NCBI RefSeq assembly: GCF_014281965.1
Contig: NZ_JACFTB010000009.1
Coordinates: forward strand, 1 to 64,000
Direction of reading: 5' to 3'
Length of the DNA: 64,000 bases
Source: Rhodococcus sp. BP22
GTDB taxonomy: Bacteria; Actinomycetota; Actinomycetes; Mycobacteriales; Mycobacteriaceae
Shown here: positions 22,701 to 31,456 of the stretch, one piece after another
How positions within the stretch are numbered: the stretch's first letter is position 1
Layout: every line of letters starts with the position of its first letter
Notes under the pieces: generated by a model
Database searches by the model: none
The model's input: the letters and a program-made list of their open reading frames with translations, nothing else
What the model was told of the DNA's origin: nothing
Made by a program: the position numbers and the translations under genes

Positions 22701-22786
22701 GTCGAATCCGATTGATAAAGTCAGCACACAGGTTTACCAGTGGGGGATAGGTGACCCCACCAGGACGCACAGGAGCGAGGTGTGCC

Positions 22787-22825
22787 GTCAGCTCGAGGCG
22801 TGGAGATGAACCGCCTCGAGCTGAC
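22787..22825 (-). terminator. Strong terminator hairpin after the small membrane protein gene
   Basis: Perfect 14-bp arms GTCAGCTCGAGGCG (22787-22800) and complement (22812-22825) with an 11-base loop, 22 bp past the stop of the minus-strand membrane protein gene. There is no T tract. Confidence 0.75.
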
Positions 22826-22846
22826 TTCCCTTGCCGCCGAGGTGCT

Positions 22847-23248
22847 TCAGTCAGTCCTCCAGGAAGCAACTGCCCAGATTACGACGATATCGATGGCGAT
22901 CACCAAAACCGACCACCATGGGTAGTAGGGGAGCCAAAGAAAATTGGCGATGATCGATAGCGCTGCGATCACAATGGCACCGACTCGGGCCCAGACAGCT
23001 CCACTGAACATGCCGATTGCAATAAGCGCACCGAGTACACCTACAATCGTGACGATCCAACCCCACGTGGTGAGATCGAATTTGTAGATGTACTCAGGTC
23101 CGGCGACAAACAATGCGTCTTTCGATATCGCCGAAATACCCTGCAGCACTGTCAAAATCGACACAGTAAGCAGCAGGATTGCGGCGGCAAATGTTGTTCC
23201 GGCTGCAAATCCTTGTTTTACGGGATGGCGATCGTATTCAGCAGTCAT
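22847..23248 (-). CDS. Small four-helix membrane protein (DUF7144-like)
   Basis: 133 residues with four predicted transmembrane segments: FAAAILLLTVSILTVLQGI, WIVTIVGVLGALIAIGMF, VWARVGAIVIAALSIIANFL and WWSVLVIAIDIVVIWAVA. The pattern matches a family of small actinobacterial integral membrane proteins of unknown function (DUF7144 from memory). ATG 23248 is preferred because AGAGGA sits six bases upstream. A strong hairpin follows, separating it from the sulfatase remnant. Confidence 0.85.
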   Translation of the reverse strand: MTAEYDRHPVKQGFAAGTTFAAAILLLTVSILTVLQGISAISKDALFVAGPEYIYKFDLTTWGWIVTIVGVLGALIAIGMFSGAVWARVGAIVIAALSIIANFLWLPYYPWWSVLVIAIDIVVIWAVASWRTD

Positions 23249-23549
23249 CACATTCCTCTATCCTCGCGGCAGCGGTTGTCGAATTCGAGTGTGAGCTGTC
23301 CTGGGCTGAAAATACTCACCCACTGCGGATGAATCCCGCCTGTTGCGCCGAATTCTTGTCTGGATCCACGTGCGAGAAAGGAAGATCAGAGCATCGACTG
23401 TTGACGGGTGCGAGACCCGCCGATCATCGATAGGTCTTCAGGGAACCTGGCGATCAATCCCAACCTGTCGAATCGTCACTGTGACGATTTAAAGGGCTGG
23501 AGAGCCCGCTGACAGGGGATGGACTCCGAAGTGACGGCCGGAAATTCCG
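23249..23549. other. Intergenic region with a 19-bp perfect palindrome
   Basis: About 300 bp with no supported gene. It holds the promoter side of the membrane protein gene and the palindrome at 23471-23489 listed separately. Confidence 0.5.
23471..23489. promoter_or_regulatory. Perfect palindrome, candidate operator
   Basis: AATCGTCAC-T-GTGACGATT, nine-base arms around one central base. It lies about 60 bp before a possible 56-residue frame at 23550. A dyad of this size suits a dimeric repressor, but no cognate regulator is adjacent. Confidence 0.5.
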
Positions 23550-23720
23550 ATGAGACTGCACATGGGACAGGCCATCGATATGGCAGCAAAGTCGATAGAT
23601 AGCAATAGCGATGCTGTACGAATGGCGTACATCGAGCGCAGCGGCCAATCCCTGTGTGCGCGTATCGTATTTTTCGAGACTCTGCATACGGTGATTGGGC
23701 AACTGGTCGATGATTTTTGA
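23550..23720 (+). CDS. Possible small protein, 56 residues, unknown
   Basis: ATG 23550 opens a 56-residue frame with a mixed amphipathic composition (MRLHMGQAIDMAAKSIDS at the start, LHTVIGQLVDDF at the end). The ribosome-binding site is weak (CCGGAAA). It stands alone in a 900-bp stretch lacking other genes and could be a genuine small protein or a remnant. No family recognised. Confidence 0.3.
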   Translation: MRLHMGQAIDMAAKSIDSNSDAVRMAYIERSGQSLCARIVFFETLHTVIGQLVDDF

Positions 23721-24186
23721 AGAGGAACACCGACCTAAACAGTTCATCGGGCCAGCCGTGCGCTGACCTGGGATTCCTGCGTTTTCACCCATTTTGCCGA
23801 TAATCAACATTATGTCAAGTAATACGTTGAACGTTGTCCCCCGTCGAAAATGTTTTCCGCTTCGTATGCCAGTCGATACAACTCGCACTCCGCGTGACGC
23901 ATGCAGACTCGTCAGCCGGCGGTCGGTCGGTGGATCATCGGTGCGTGACTGCCGCGCGATGGCTATACCCAGACGCAGGGTCGGTCAGCCCAACGAATCG
24001 CTTTGCTGCGCCTGTTTCACTGCGGCCGTGCGTACTTCGGCCATAATCCCCCAGACCTGCGATCGAAACCGCTCTCAGTGGAACTTCATTCGTTGGCGCC
24101 CACTCTCAGAGTCAGGCAACGGTCAAGAAATCTTGACGCTATCCGTGGCACGAAACAACGACTCCACTACAGTCGCTACTCAACTG
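23721..24186. other. Stretch without a supported gene
   Basis: About 470 bp, less GC-rich than the flanking genes. Open frames on both strands have no coding character and no recognisable similarity. It may be eroded accessory DNA. Confidence 0.5.
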
Positions 24187-24564
24187 TCAGGCGGGGTGCG
24201 TCGGGTTCTTCACTCTGGGCCGCAGGTTGTAGCCGCCGTACCACTGATGCACTGCTTGCTTGCTCATGCCGAGAACGTCGCCGATCTTCGACCACGGCAC
24301 CGGCGGGCTTGCACTGCGCAGTCGCTCGATGATGGCGTAGCGGTCGGCGATCATCGTCGAAGCCAGGAACGCGTTGATCTCGAGCGCATCGAAATCAGAG
24401 ACGGCTTCCATGCGACGCCGCTCGGCGTCGGTGATCCACTTCGCAGCATCCTTACGCCCCAGATCGCGCACACCTTCAGCGAGCTCGACCGCTGCGAGGG
24501 CGGCGTTGTATTCGTCGTACAACGCGGTCAGTTCGGCTGCGGTGAGTTTCTTCTCGAAATCCAT
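24187..24564 (-). CDS. Small helix-turn-helix protein, putative DNA-binding
   Basis: 125 residues. The N-terminal half is helical and charged (MDFEKKLTAAELTALYDEY). The C-terminal half holds a clear helix-turn-helix: VPWSKIGDVLGMSKQAVHQW, of the type found in actinobacterial small regulators and antitoxin-like proteins, then a basic tail. ATG 24564 is chosen because it sits two bases after a perfect inverted repeat that looks like an operator, and because residues upstream of it have no character. Transcripts may be leaderless. It abuts the PEP-utilising pseudogene, not an intact partner gene. Confidence 0.75.
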   Translation of the reverse strand: MDFEKKLTAAELTALYDEYNAALAAVELAEGVRDLGRKDAAKWITDAERRRMEAVSDFDALEINAFLASTMIADRYAIIERLRSASPPVPWSKIGDVLGMSKQAVHQWYGGYNLRPRVKNPTHPA

Positions 24565-24566
24565 AT

Positions 24567-24584
24567 CGTCAACATATATTGACG
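24567..24584 (-). promoter_or_regulatory. Inverted repeat at the HTH gene start, likely autoregulatory operator
   Basis: CGTCAA-N6-TTGACG, perfect six-base arms, ending three bases from the ATG of the helix-turn-helix gene. Binding there would block initiation, so autorepression is plausible. Confidence 0.55.
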
Positions 24585-24607
24585 TCTCACGTTCGCCAAG
24601 GCGGGGG

Positions 24608-25870
24608 TCAGTGCCGATCGAGTTTGGTGACCAGACCTTGGTCCCCGTCCACGCGAACCCGGTCACCGGTCTCGAGCACTTGAGTTGCCACCAAGGTATT
24701 GACGACGCACGGTAGCCCGTACTCCCTCGCCACCACAGCACCGTGAGAAACAGAGCTTCCGATATCGGTGACAAGCGCGGCGATGACGGTGAAGTACGGC
24801 GTCCACCCGACGTCGGTAACCGGGGCTACCAGGACCTCACCGCGCTGTACTTCACGCGCATCCACTATCGACTTGGCAACACGTAAGACGCCTTTCCTGC
24901 ATCATCGATCCCAACCCTTCCGGGTCCTCGGCTCTCCCCTCGTCCTCACTGCGTCCCTTCCTGACCGCCTGCTTCATCAGAACGCTTTCGAGGATGTTGG
25001 CTGCAACCGCTGCGCGTGACGACGACCGCACATGAGTCAGCGTGATGTCACAGTACTGTTCGACGCCGACTTCCAACTGCCGCAGAACGTCTCGTCGGTC
25101 ATCACTAGTCGGAACCGGGAATCCGGCGATCTGGTCGCCCAGGCGTCTGATCGCCGGACCGGCGGATAGTGCATACGCGGTGAGGCGGACCGTATTGCCT
25201 AGTTTGCGAAAGAACGGTTTCGCCGGCTTGGGCGTCAATTCGTCGACCACCCGACCGCAGATCGATGTGGAGAACTGCTCTAGCGAATTTCCGAGTAGGC
25301 CCGAGCTCAGCGCCGTGCCCTCGGCCAGATTCAGGAACATGTGTCCATAAAAATACCCGACCTGAAGCCACGGTTTCTCGTAGCTCGGTTGTGCCCGCGC
25401 GACCACTTGCAGCCTTTTGCATCGCGTGGTCGATGGCATAGCCGGATACCGATGCGGTCAGCGGGCAGAAGGCGCCGGCATCATCTCCCCTATGTTGCAG
25501 CGCGTGTACACGTGGTCGACGCCCGCAAGTGGCGAGTCCATCTCGTCGAGTTCGCCGGGCAGGGTAGTGACCGGCCTGGCCTGCAGCCACCACAGAGTGC
25601 CGGACCGGTCGATCGCCCATTCCAGATCCATAGGCCTCCCCCAGTGTTGCTCAGCGCGTACAGCATCGGACCGAATGTCGGCGATCTCGCTGGGCGACAG
25701 AACCGGCACCTCGCCAACCTGGTGCACGACGGCGGTTCCGCGTAAATCCAGGAGTATGTGGTCAGGAGAAGCAGTACCGTCGACGAGCGCGTCACCGAGT
25801 CCGGCGATGGCGTCGACCATCTGCTGAACCACCAGATGCATGATGGCCGCTGATTCTCCGCTGTAGGACG
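24608..25870 (-). pseudogene. PEP-utilising enzyme (PEP synthase/dikinase-like), frameshifted and deleted
   Basis: Pieces of one protein lie in order but in different frames. First comes the end of a PPDK_N/ATP-grasp domain (RASSYSGESAAIMHLVVQQ, then DLEWAIDRSGTLWWLQARPV near 25600). Next is NIGEMMP, then a one-base loss near 25471 shifts to CPLTASVSGYAIDHAMQ, and a second shift near 25400 restores the frame (KPWLQVGYFYGHMFLNLAEG). Finally the swivelling phospho-His domain, in a third frame, contains TDIGSSVSHGAVVARE and ends at 24608. The N-terminus and a middle segment are missing. Intact relatives of this layout include PEP synthases and rifamycin phosphotransferases; the subfamily cannot be told. 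Not functional as it stands. Confidence 0.8.
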
Positions 25871-25889
25871 AGGCTCGTTCGGAATGTAC

Positions 25890-26130
25890 CGAGGCGGTGC
25901 ACGCGCGCGCTGCCCGCCCTGCTTGGACATAGCGTTGAGTTCCGGCTGCAGATCGCCCAAACAGTGGGCGTCGAGCACCGGCCGGTATGCCGGGGTGAAA
26001 CCGTAGAACGCCAACAGCATCCGAGTCGAGGCATGGTCGTCATCTCCCCCGGTGTCGCCCGACACGATGATCTCGGGCACCACCTCGAAGCTATCCTCGC
26101 TGCGCCCGGCAGCAGCGAGCCCCGTCGCCA
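25890..26130 (-). pseudogene. LLM-class (F420-dependent) oxidoreductase fragment
   Basis: The frame encodes AAGRSEDSFEVVPEIIVSG followed by MLLAFYGFTPAYRPVLDAH and LGDLQPELNAMSKQGG, which matches the C-terminal third of luciferase-like F420-dependent oxidoreductases. Both the catalytic N-terminus and the extreme C-terminus are missing. It runs directly into the PEP-utilising pseudogene at about 25870-25890 and into a TetR remnant on the other strand at about 26140, so both ends are deletion junctions. Confidence 0.65.
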
Positions 26131-26147
26131 ACCCTGAAGTGCACAGC

Positions 26148-26366
26148 ATGATGATTGCCCGGTTGGCCGGCAATCTGACAGCTTTCGAATCTCGCTTCCG
26201 TCAGGAGCGCCGAGGCGATGACGAGCTGCCGATGATCGCCGAGGTTGTGGCGGGCACTGCGATCTTTCGCATCCTCATTCGCCGCGACTCCGCTCTCGAC
26301 GAGACCCGGGTGAACGAGATGACCGAGATGATCATCGAGCGCTGGCCCTCCGCCGAGACGCCCTAG
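26148..26366 (+). pseudogene. TetR-family regulator, C-terminal fragment
   Basis: The final ~70 residues look like the ligand-binding C-terminus of a TetR regulator: ESRFRQERRGDDELPMIAEV, then GTAIFRILIRRDSALDE and a terminal helix. No N-terminal helix-turn-helix precedes it; upstream sequence belongs to the LLM remnant. It faces the acyl-CoA synthetase gene convergently. Confidence 0.6.
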
Positions 26367-26385
26367 CCGCTGGTGTCGGCAGGTC

Positions 26386-26420
26386 GTCGCTTGATGGCCA
26401 GCGGGTAGCCATCAAGCGAC
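26386..26420. terminator. Terminator hairpin after the acyl-CoA synthetase gene
   Basis: Perfect 13-bp arms GTCGCTTGATGGC (26386-26398) and complement (26408-26420), nine-base loop, 43 bp beyond the minus-strand stop. No T tract. Confidence 0.75.
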
Positions 26421-26462
26421 TGCACAGACTTCGTTGAAAGCGCACTATCGGTTCGGGAACCC

Positions 26463-28115
26463 TTATGCCGTGGGCGGCGCAAGCGCCTCTAACCCGCGCC
26501 GCACGATTTTGCCTGTGGCGTTGCGCGGCAACTCGATCTGAGTGAGCACCCAGCGAGTCGGGACCTTGTAGCGCGCAATGCGCTCGGACATGAAGGCTTT
26601 CAGGTCTGCCTCCGTCGTGTCGGTCGAGGTCACTACTACGGCGACCACCTCTTGACCAAGGTCTTCGTGCGGCGCGCCCAATACTGCACATTCCTGCACC
26701 GCGGGGTGCTCTGTGAGTGCAGCTTCGACCTCAGCTGGATAGATGTTCTCGCCGCCTCTGATGATGAGGTCGGATCGGCGACTGCGCAGACGAAGATGCC
26801 CGTCGAGCATCACGCCGATGTCCCCCGTGTGCAGCCATCCGTCAGCATCGATAGCCGCAGCTGTCGCGACGGCGTTGTTCCAGTAGCCCAGCATTACCAA
26901 GGGCCCTCTCAAGCAGATTTCGCCTTCGACGCCGTCCGCCACCTGGCTTCCGCTGATCTCCTGGATTTTCACCTCCATAGTCATAACTGGAGTGCCTACG
27001 GAGTCTTCGTGAAGTGCAAGGTCGGCGGCAGTCGCAATGGTTGCGGCTGAACTAGATTCAGTGAGTCCGTAGGTGGTACCCAGAGATTTTGCTGCGTCAG
27101 GGAGAACTTTGCGGAGTGCCGTTTTCAGTGACGGTGAGGACGGTGCCGACCCCAGGGAAATTGCGGTAAGTGAGGACAGGTCATAACCCGAGATGTCCTC
27201 GAGCTGAACGAGGCGGTTGGCCATGGTCGGCACCATCCCCCACTGGGTCACTTGTTCCTTTTCGACCAACTGGAGCGCCTTGTCTATGTCGAACCTTCCA
27301 ACGTAGATCACCACCGCGTCCCCGAAGACCAACCGTGGAACCACCAAGTTGTGCAGTGACATCATGTGGAACAGCGGCGCCGCAAGAAGCACCCGGCGCT
27401 GTTCCGGACGTGGAATGCCCATCTCAGCAGCCGCCGCGTCATTGACGGCGAAGTAGTCGGCTGCGGCGATCACGTTGCGGTGCGAATGCGTGGCTCCCTT
27501 CGCCCTACCTGTGGTGCCACTGGTGAAGATGATGATGGCCGGGTCGTCCTCTTCGACCACAGCAGGCGGCAGTTCGGCACCCGAATATTCAAGGCTGAGT
27601 CGAGGAATGTCCTCCTCGATCGTCAGCACGGGAATTTTCGGATCGTCAAGTATTGCTCGACGTTTTTCATCAGCGACTACGAGCATGGGTGTGCAGAGTT
27701 CGATGGCATCTGCGGTTTCACGCGCCGACCACATCGAGTTCATCCCGACGGCTATCGCGCCCAGTGCGGTCACAGCCCAGAAGGAGAGCACCCATTCCGC
27801 ACTGTTGGCCGCCAAGAGCGCCACTCTGTCGCCTTTGCCGACACCGTACTTCTCCTGTAGCGCCCGACTCAGCGAGGCCACCCGGTCATGGTGCTCGGCA
27901 AAGGTCAACCGAAGGTCGCCGCATACCAGGTACTCGCGATCACCGCGGGCTGCCGACGCAGTGAGAATCTCGCTCAGCGATCGCGCCCGGTTCTTGAACA
28001 CCTGCATTCGATGTCCGCGAACATCCTCGTAGACAAGCTCGAATTGCCGCCCCGGGGCGGTGACCGTCGCAAGTGCCCGTGTTCGTCGCTCTTGGATGGT
28101 CAACTCTGCATTCAT
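26463..28115 (-). CDS. Acyl-CoA synthetase / AMP-dependent ligase
   Basis: 550 residues of the ANL superfamily. It activates a carboxylic acid to acyl-AMP and then acyl-CoA. Motifs: IIIFTSGTTGRAKGATHSH (P-loop-like), GTTYGLTESSS, GWLHTGDIG, and the C-terminal Lys in LPRNATGKIVRR. The substrate pocket cannot be read confidently. ATG 28115 (MNAELTIQERR) has AGAGGA seven bases upstream; longer frames upstream lack similarity. It lies 198 bp downstream of an acyl-CoA carboxylase gene on the same strand, which suggests a pathway that activates and carboxylates an organic acid. Confidence 0.93.
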   Translation of the reverse strand: MNAELTIQERRTRALATVTAPGRQFELVYEDVRGHRMQVFKNRARSLSEILTASAARGDREYLVCGDLRLTFAEHHDRVASLSRALQEKYGVGKGDRVALLAANSAEWVLSFWAVTALGAIAVGMNSMWSARETADAIELCTPMLVVADEKRRAILDDPKIPVLTIEEDIPRLSLEYSGAELPPAVVEEDDPAIIIFTSGTTGRAKGATHSHRNVIAAADYFAVNDAAAAEMGIPRPEQRRVLLAAPLFHMMSLHNLVVPRLVFGDAVVIYVGRFDIDKALQLVEKEQVTQWGMVPTMANRLVQLEDISGYDLSSLTAISLGSAPSSPSLKTALRKVLPDAAKSLGTTYGLTESSSAATIATAADLALHEDSVGTPVMTMEVKIQEISGSQVADGVEGEICLRGPLVMLGYWNNAVATAAAIDADGWLHTGDIGVMLDGHLRLRSRRSDLIIRGGENIYPAEVEAALTEHPAVQECAVLGAPHEDLGQEVVAVVVTSTDTTEADLKAFMSERIARYKVPTRWVLTQIELPRNATGKIVRRGLEALAPPTA

Positions 28116-28313
28116 TATTCGTCCTCTTTTGAGATGTTCACGCTCGATCCAACGACCGATTGTCTGATTACGCTCGGTCCATCGACTGGATCCGTGTTCC
28201 GGTAAACAAAATTCACTCGCACCTCGTGTATGTATATCAACAGCAACCATCGCCGACCGACCCTCACACGCAGCAGGCACGAAATTCAGCTCGTGCCCTG
28301 TCCTCCGCTTCGC

Positions 28314-29843
28314 TCAGGGAAGATAGCCAACGTGCCGAATAGGTTCGACCGGTGCGTCGTCACGACCTCGGGCCATTCGCAGACCTCCCAGCAATGCGTT
28401 CCGCAACTGGCGCGGATCGATAACCTCGTCGTAGGTGACCGTGCCGGCCAAGCGCCAGGGGCCCGAGTTCTCGTTCTCGATCAGTGCCGCTCGAGTCTTC
28501 TCATCGTCCTTGGCAGTATGACCGCCGACGACGGCCGGGATCCCACCGAGCATGGCCCCGGGAAACGCCAACGAAACAGTTTGCCCGCCGAACGCGTTCT
28601 GCCCCATCACCGAACTGCCGAAGCCGAAGGCCTTACGCACGGTCACGTGAAGCTTTGGAACCTGCGCACGATGCTGAGCTGCGAACATACGGGCCGAGGC
28701 CCGGAGAATTCCGGCGCGCTCCGACACGCTGCCGGCCAGTACGCCCGGATTGTCCGCCAGCTGCACCAGTGGCAGGTGGAATGCGCTGGTCATCGAAATG
28801 AAGCGAGCCGCTTTCTCTGCGGCCGCCCTGTCGATCGCACCGGCAAGTACCAGTGGCTGGTTGGCGACAATCGCGACTACTTGCCCGCCGATATGCGCAA
28901 GGGCTGTGATGATCGAACCACCATGCTCGGGCTGGATCTCCAACAGTGATCCTGCATCTACCAGCCGCTCCAGCACTTCCCGCATGTCGTAGCTTTTCCG
29001 CGGATTCGGCGGGATGATGTCCAACAAGTCATCGAGATCCCGCTCATCGAGATCGTGCCCGGATACTGCTGTCGTCGCGGGCGGTCGATTCCAAGCACTG
29101 CTCGGGAAATACGACAAATAGCGTCGCACCAGCGCGAGTGCCTCCTCGACGTCCGCAACGACGTTGTGGACAACTCCGCTCTCCACCGCGTGTACTGCGG
29201 GCCCACCTAGTTCACTCTTGGTTACCTGCTCGCCTGTCGACGCCTGCACCAGCGGAGGACCCGCGGTGAACAGCGCAGCATCCGCGTCGACCATCACCAC
29301 GAAGTCCGACAGGGGCGCGGTCAGCGCCCCATGCCCGGCAGATGGGCCGGTAACCACCGCCACAGTGGGAACCAGACCCGCCAACTCGCTCATCGCCTGT
29401 AGATCATTGGGTGCCGGTCGGTGTGGGAAGAGGCCGTTGACGGCCCGATGCCCTGCCCCCTCGAGCATCATGACCAAAGGAAGACGCTCCTGCTGTGCCA
29501 GCATGGCGATCCGTGCGCGCTTCGTGGCTGCGGCGGTGCCGATGGAACCACCGCTGACCGAGAAGTCTTCGGACCCGACCAGAAGAGGCCGGCCATCGAT
29601 GAGGCCGGAGCCTGCGACGAAAGCGTCCGCGGGAGTGGAACCGTCGCCGGCCAGGGTGCCGATTTCGATGAAGCTACCCGGATCGAGCAGTTCATCGATT
29701 CTGGTGCGGGCGTCTACTCGACCGGCGGCCCGGTGGCGGGCGAGTTTCTCAGGCCCGCCCATGGACCGTGCAGCTTCACGGCGTCCGGCCAGCGTTTGCA
29801 GGAGCGGGGCCCAATCCTGGCGGTTCTGGGACTTCACGTCCAC
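28314..29843 (-). CDS. Acyl-CoA carboxylase, carboxyltransferase (beta) subunit
   Basis: 509 residues of the biotin-dependent carboxyltransferase family (AccD/PccB/MccB). The enzyme moves CO2 from carboxybiotin to an acyl-CoA. Seen: N-terminal crotonase-like half with RIDELLDPGSFIEIG and SVSGGSIGTAAATKRARI, and C-terminal half with RKSYDMREVLERLVDAGS, QLADNPGVLAGSVSERAG and MLGGIPAVVGGH. No biotin carboxylase/BCCP alpha subunit is adjacent, so it must use one encoded elsewhere. The start is GTG 29843 with only a weak ribosome-binding site. Probably in an operon with the acyl-CoA synthetase. Confidence 0.92.
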   Translation of the reverse strand: MDVKSQNRQDWAPLLQTLAGRREAARSMGGPEKLARHRAAGRVDARTRIDELLDPGSFIEIGTLAGDGSTPADAFVAGSGLIDGRPLLVGSEDFSVSGGSIGTAAATKRARIAMLAQQERLPLVMMLEGAGHRAVNGLFPHRPAPNDLQAMSELAGLVPTVAVVTGPSAGHGALTAPLSDFVVMVDADAALFTAGPPLVQASTGEQVTKSELGGPAVHAVESGVVHNVVADVEEALALVRRYLSYFPSSAWNRPPATTAVSGHDLDERDLDDLLDIIPPNPRKSYDMREVLERLVDAGSLLEIQPEHGGSIITALAHIGGQVVAIVANQPLVLAGAIDRAAAEKAARFISMTSAFHLPLVQLADNPGVLAGSVSERAGILRASARMFAAQHRAQVPKLHVTVRKAFGFGSSVMGQNAFGGQTVSLAFPGAMLGGIPAVVGGHTAKDDEKTRAALIENENSGPWRLAGTVTYDEVIDPRQLRNALLGGLRMARGRDDAPVEPIRHVGYLP

Positions 29844-29968
29844 TGCCCGTCGACCACTTCACACATGGGGACATCCTCTCAGCGGAACCCGCATTTCTCG
29901 CTATCGGGGTCCACCGTCCAGGGGAAATATCGTCCATGAACGGACCATCGAGAATGCTCCACAGGTGG

Positions 29969-30565
29969 TCAGCTGCTCGGCAACGAATTTTTGGGCCAGC
30001 TCGGATCTCGCCCGATGAAGCCGGCCAGTCGCGTCACCGGGTCTGCGTCGGCAGCCACGGCGACGGCCGGACCGTATTGGCCCGAGGACCGCAGCAGGTC
30101 TTCTATTCCGGCCATACCGTCGAGCAACTGTGTGGCGAATGCAGGGTCCAGGTTCGGCGCTCGACCGATGGCGGTTGCTAAGTCCCAGGTGTGCATGAAG
30201 ACGTCCGAGGTATAAAACTGATCGATCGCGTCGGCGAGTCGGTGGGTGCCCACCATCGGGTGGCTGAACTCGCTCTCGTCGGTGGCTTCGTCGAGCAGGG
30301 CCTGCACACCCTCGACGTGCGCCTGCCAAGCGGCTGCAGGATCGGACTGTACGTCCGGTCCGGGTGGTAATTTCTGACCGCCAGCACTGAGGAAGTCAGT
30401 GAACCAGTTGACCAGATGCGCAACGATATCGCGGACGACCCAGCCCTCGACAGGAGCGGGATCCTCCCAATCACGCACCAGTGCAACATTTTCGGTGAAG
30501 ACAGCGGCTATCGCGCGGTGTCGATCAGCGGGGGTCAGCTCACCGAGGGGTCTCATCGAGTTCAT
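29969..30565 (-). CDS. TIGR03086-type DinB/mycothiol maleylpyruvate isomerase-like protein
   Basis: 198 residues. The pattern GWVVRDIVAHLVNWFTDFL near the N-terminus and QFYTSDVFMHTWDLATAIG in the middle supply the metal-binding His residues of the DinB-like, mycothiol-dependent isomerase fold; these proteins are abundant in actinobacteria and mostly uncharacterised. ATG 30565 (MNSMRPLGEL) starts at the domain boundary; ATG 30628 would add 21 residues of low character but has a better ribosome-binding site (AAGGGGGCGGGG). It lies upstream of the carboxylase on the same strand. Confidence 0.85.
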   Translation of the reverse strand: MNSMRPLGELTPADRHRAIAAVFTENVALVRDWEDPAPVEGWVVRDIVAHLVNWFTDFLSAGGQKLPPGPDVQSDPAAAWQAHVEGVQALLDEATDESEFSHPMVGTHRLADAIDQFYTSDVFMHTWDLATAIGRAPNLDPAFATQLLDGMAGIEDLLRSSGQYGPAVAVAADADPVTRLAGFIGRDPSWPKNSLPSS

Positions 30566-30892
30566 CGCTTGTACGGCTGCATTGTGTTCATGATGCGGTG
30601 CCCTTTCATTGGTTCGACAAGTGTGCATCCCCGCCCCCTTGTTGCCAACCATAATGTCCATGAGTTCATGGGCAGCAAAGAAACAGCACATCCGTTCCCG
30701 GTACGGGCGACCAGAGGGCGCCGGTGCCCACCGCGCCTGGGTACAAACCCGAGTCCCTCGACATCTTGTTCGGACGAACCACACGTCGACAAGAATGGTC
30801 GAAATTAGCTCCGAAACAACCACACTCGGGTGCAAGCATCGGAGGACAAGGAGAATTCCGCCGTGCTCGAGGACTACGACGACCAATGCGAC
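30566..30892. other. Stretch without a supported gene
   Basis: About 330 bp between the TIGR03086-type gene and the integrase/SDR remnant. Nothing recognisable beyond the promoter region of the former. Confidence 0.4.
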
Positions 30893-31456
30893 CGCAGGCG
30901 GGGTCTCGGATTGGCGTCGGCTTGGCTCGACGAACAACCCGGACAGTCATGGCAGGACCGCTGGACTGCCAGTGAAAGATTCGGTGAGCGCGTACGCGCC
31001 GGATTCGATATGGGGGCGATGGCTGCGTTTTGGGCGATGCAGTCTGCGTTTCCCGAACTGAAGAAGCACGGAACCGGCCGGGTAATCAACATCGCCTCGC
31101 TCAACGGCGTGAACGCCCACATGTACTCAGTCGCCTACAACATGGCGAAAGAGGCTCTACGCACACTCACTCGCACAGCTGCGCGGGAATGGGCTCAGCA
31201 TCAAATTTGCTGCAACATAATCTGTCCTGGCGCTAAGAGCGCGGCGTTCGAGCGGATGGAGGCAGCAAGTCCAGAGAATGCAGCGGCGTTGGCCAGCGCA
31301 AATCCGATGGGACGCATGGGCGACCCGTTGGAAGACATCGGGCCAGTGGCACTGTTCCTGGGTAGCGATGATTGCCGGTACATGACGGGCAACACCCTCT
31401 TCGTCGACGGTGAGAGCCATATCAACGGCGTGCAGTGGTCGCCGAACGTCGACTGA
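30893..31456 (+). pseudogene. Chimeric remnant: integrase N-terminal piece joined to a truncated SDR dehydrogenase
   Basis: One open frame joins two unrelated fragments. 30893-30973 encodes RRRGLGLASAWLDEQPGQSW and RWTAS, a pattern I associate with the N-terminus of actinobacterial tyrosine-type site-specific integrases. From about 30995 the frame is the C-terminal two thirds of a short-chain dehydrogenase: GRVINIASLNGVNAHMYSVA, the catalytic YNMAK, then CPGAKSAAFERM and a final NTLFVDGE. The Rossmann TGxxxGIG nucleotide-binding motif is missing, so it should not be active. The junction marks an insertion or deletion. Confidence 0.7.

Noticed and set aside
24608-25870. Assigning the PEP-utilising pseudogene as a rifamycin phosphotransferase that once partnered helR
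   Set aside because: The architecture is shared with PEP synthases, the surviving middle part does not clearly match the rifamycin-binding domain, and it lies 15 kb from helR with no RAE seen upstream.
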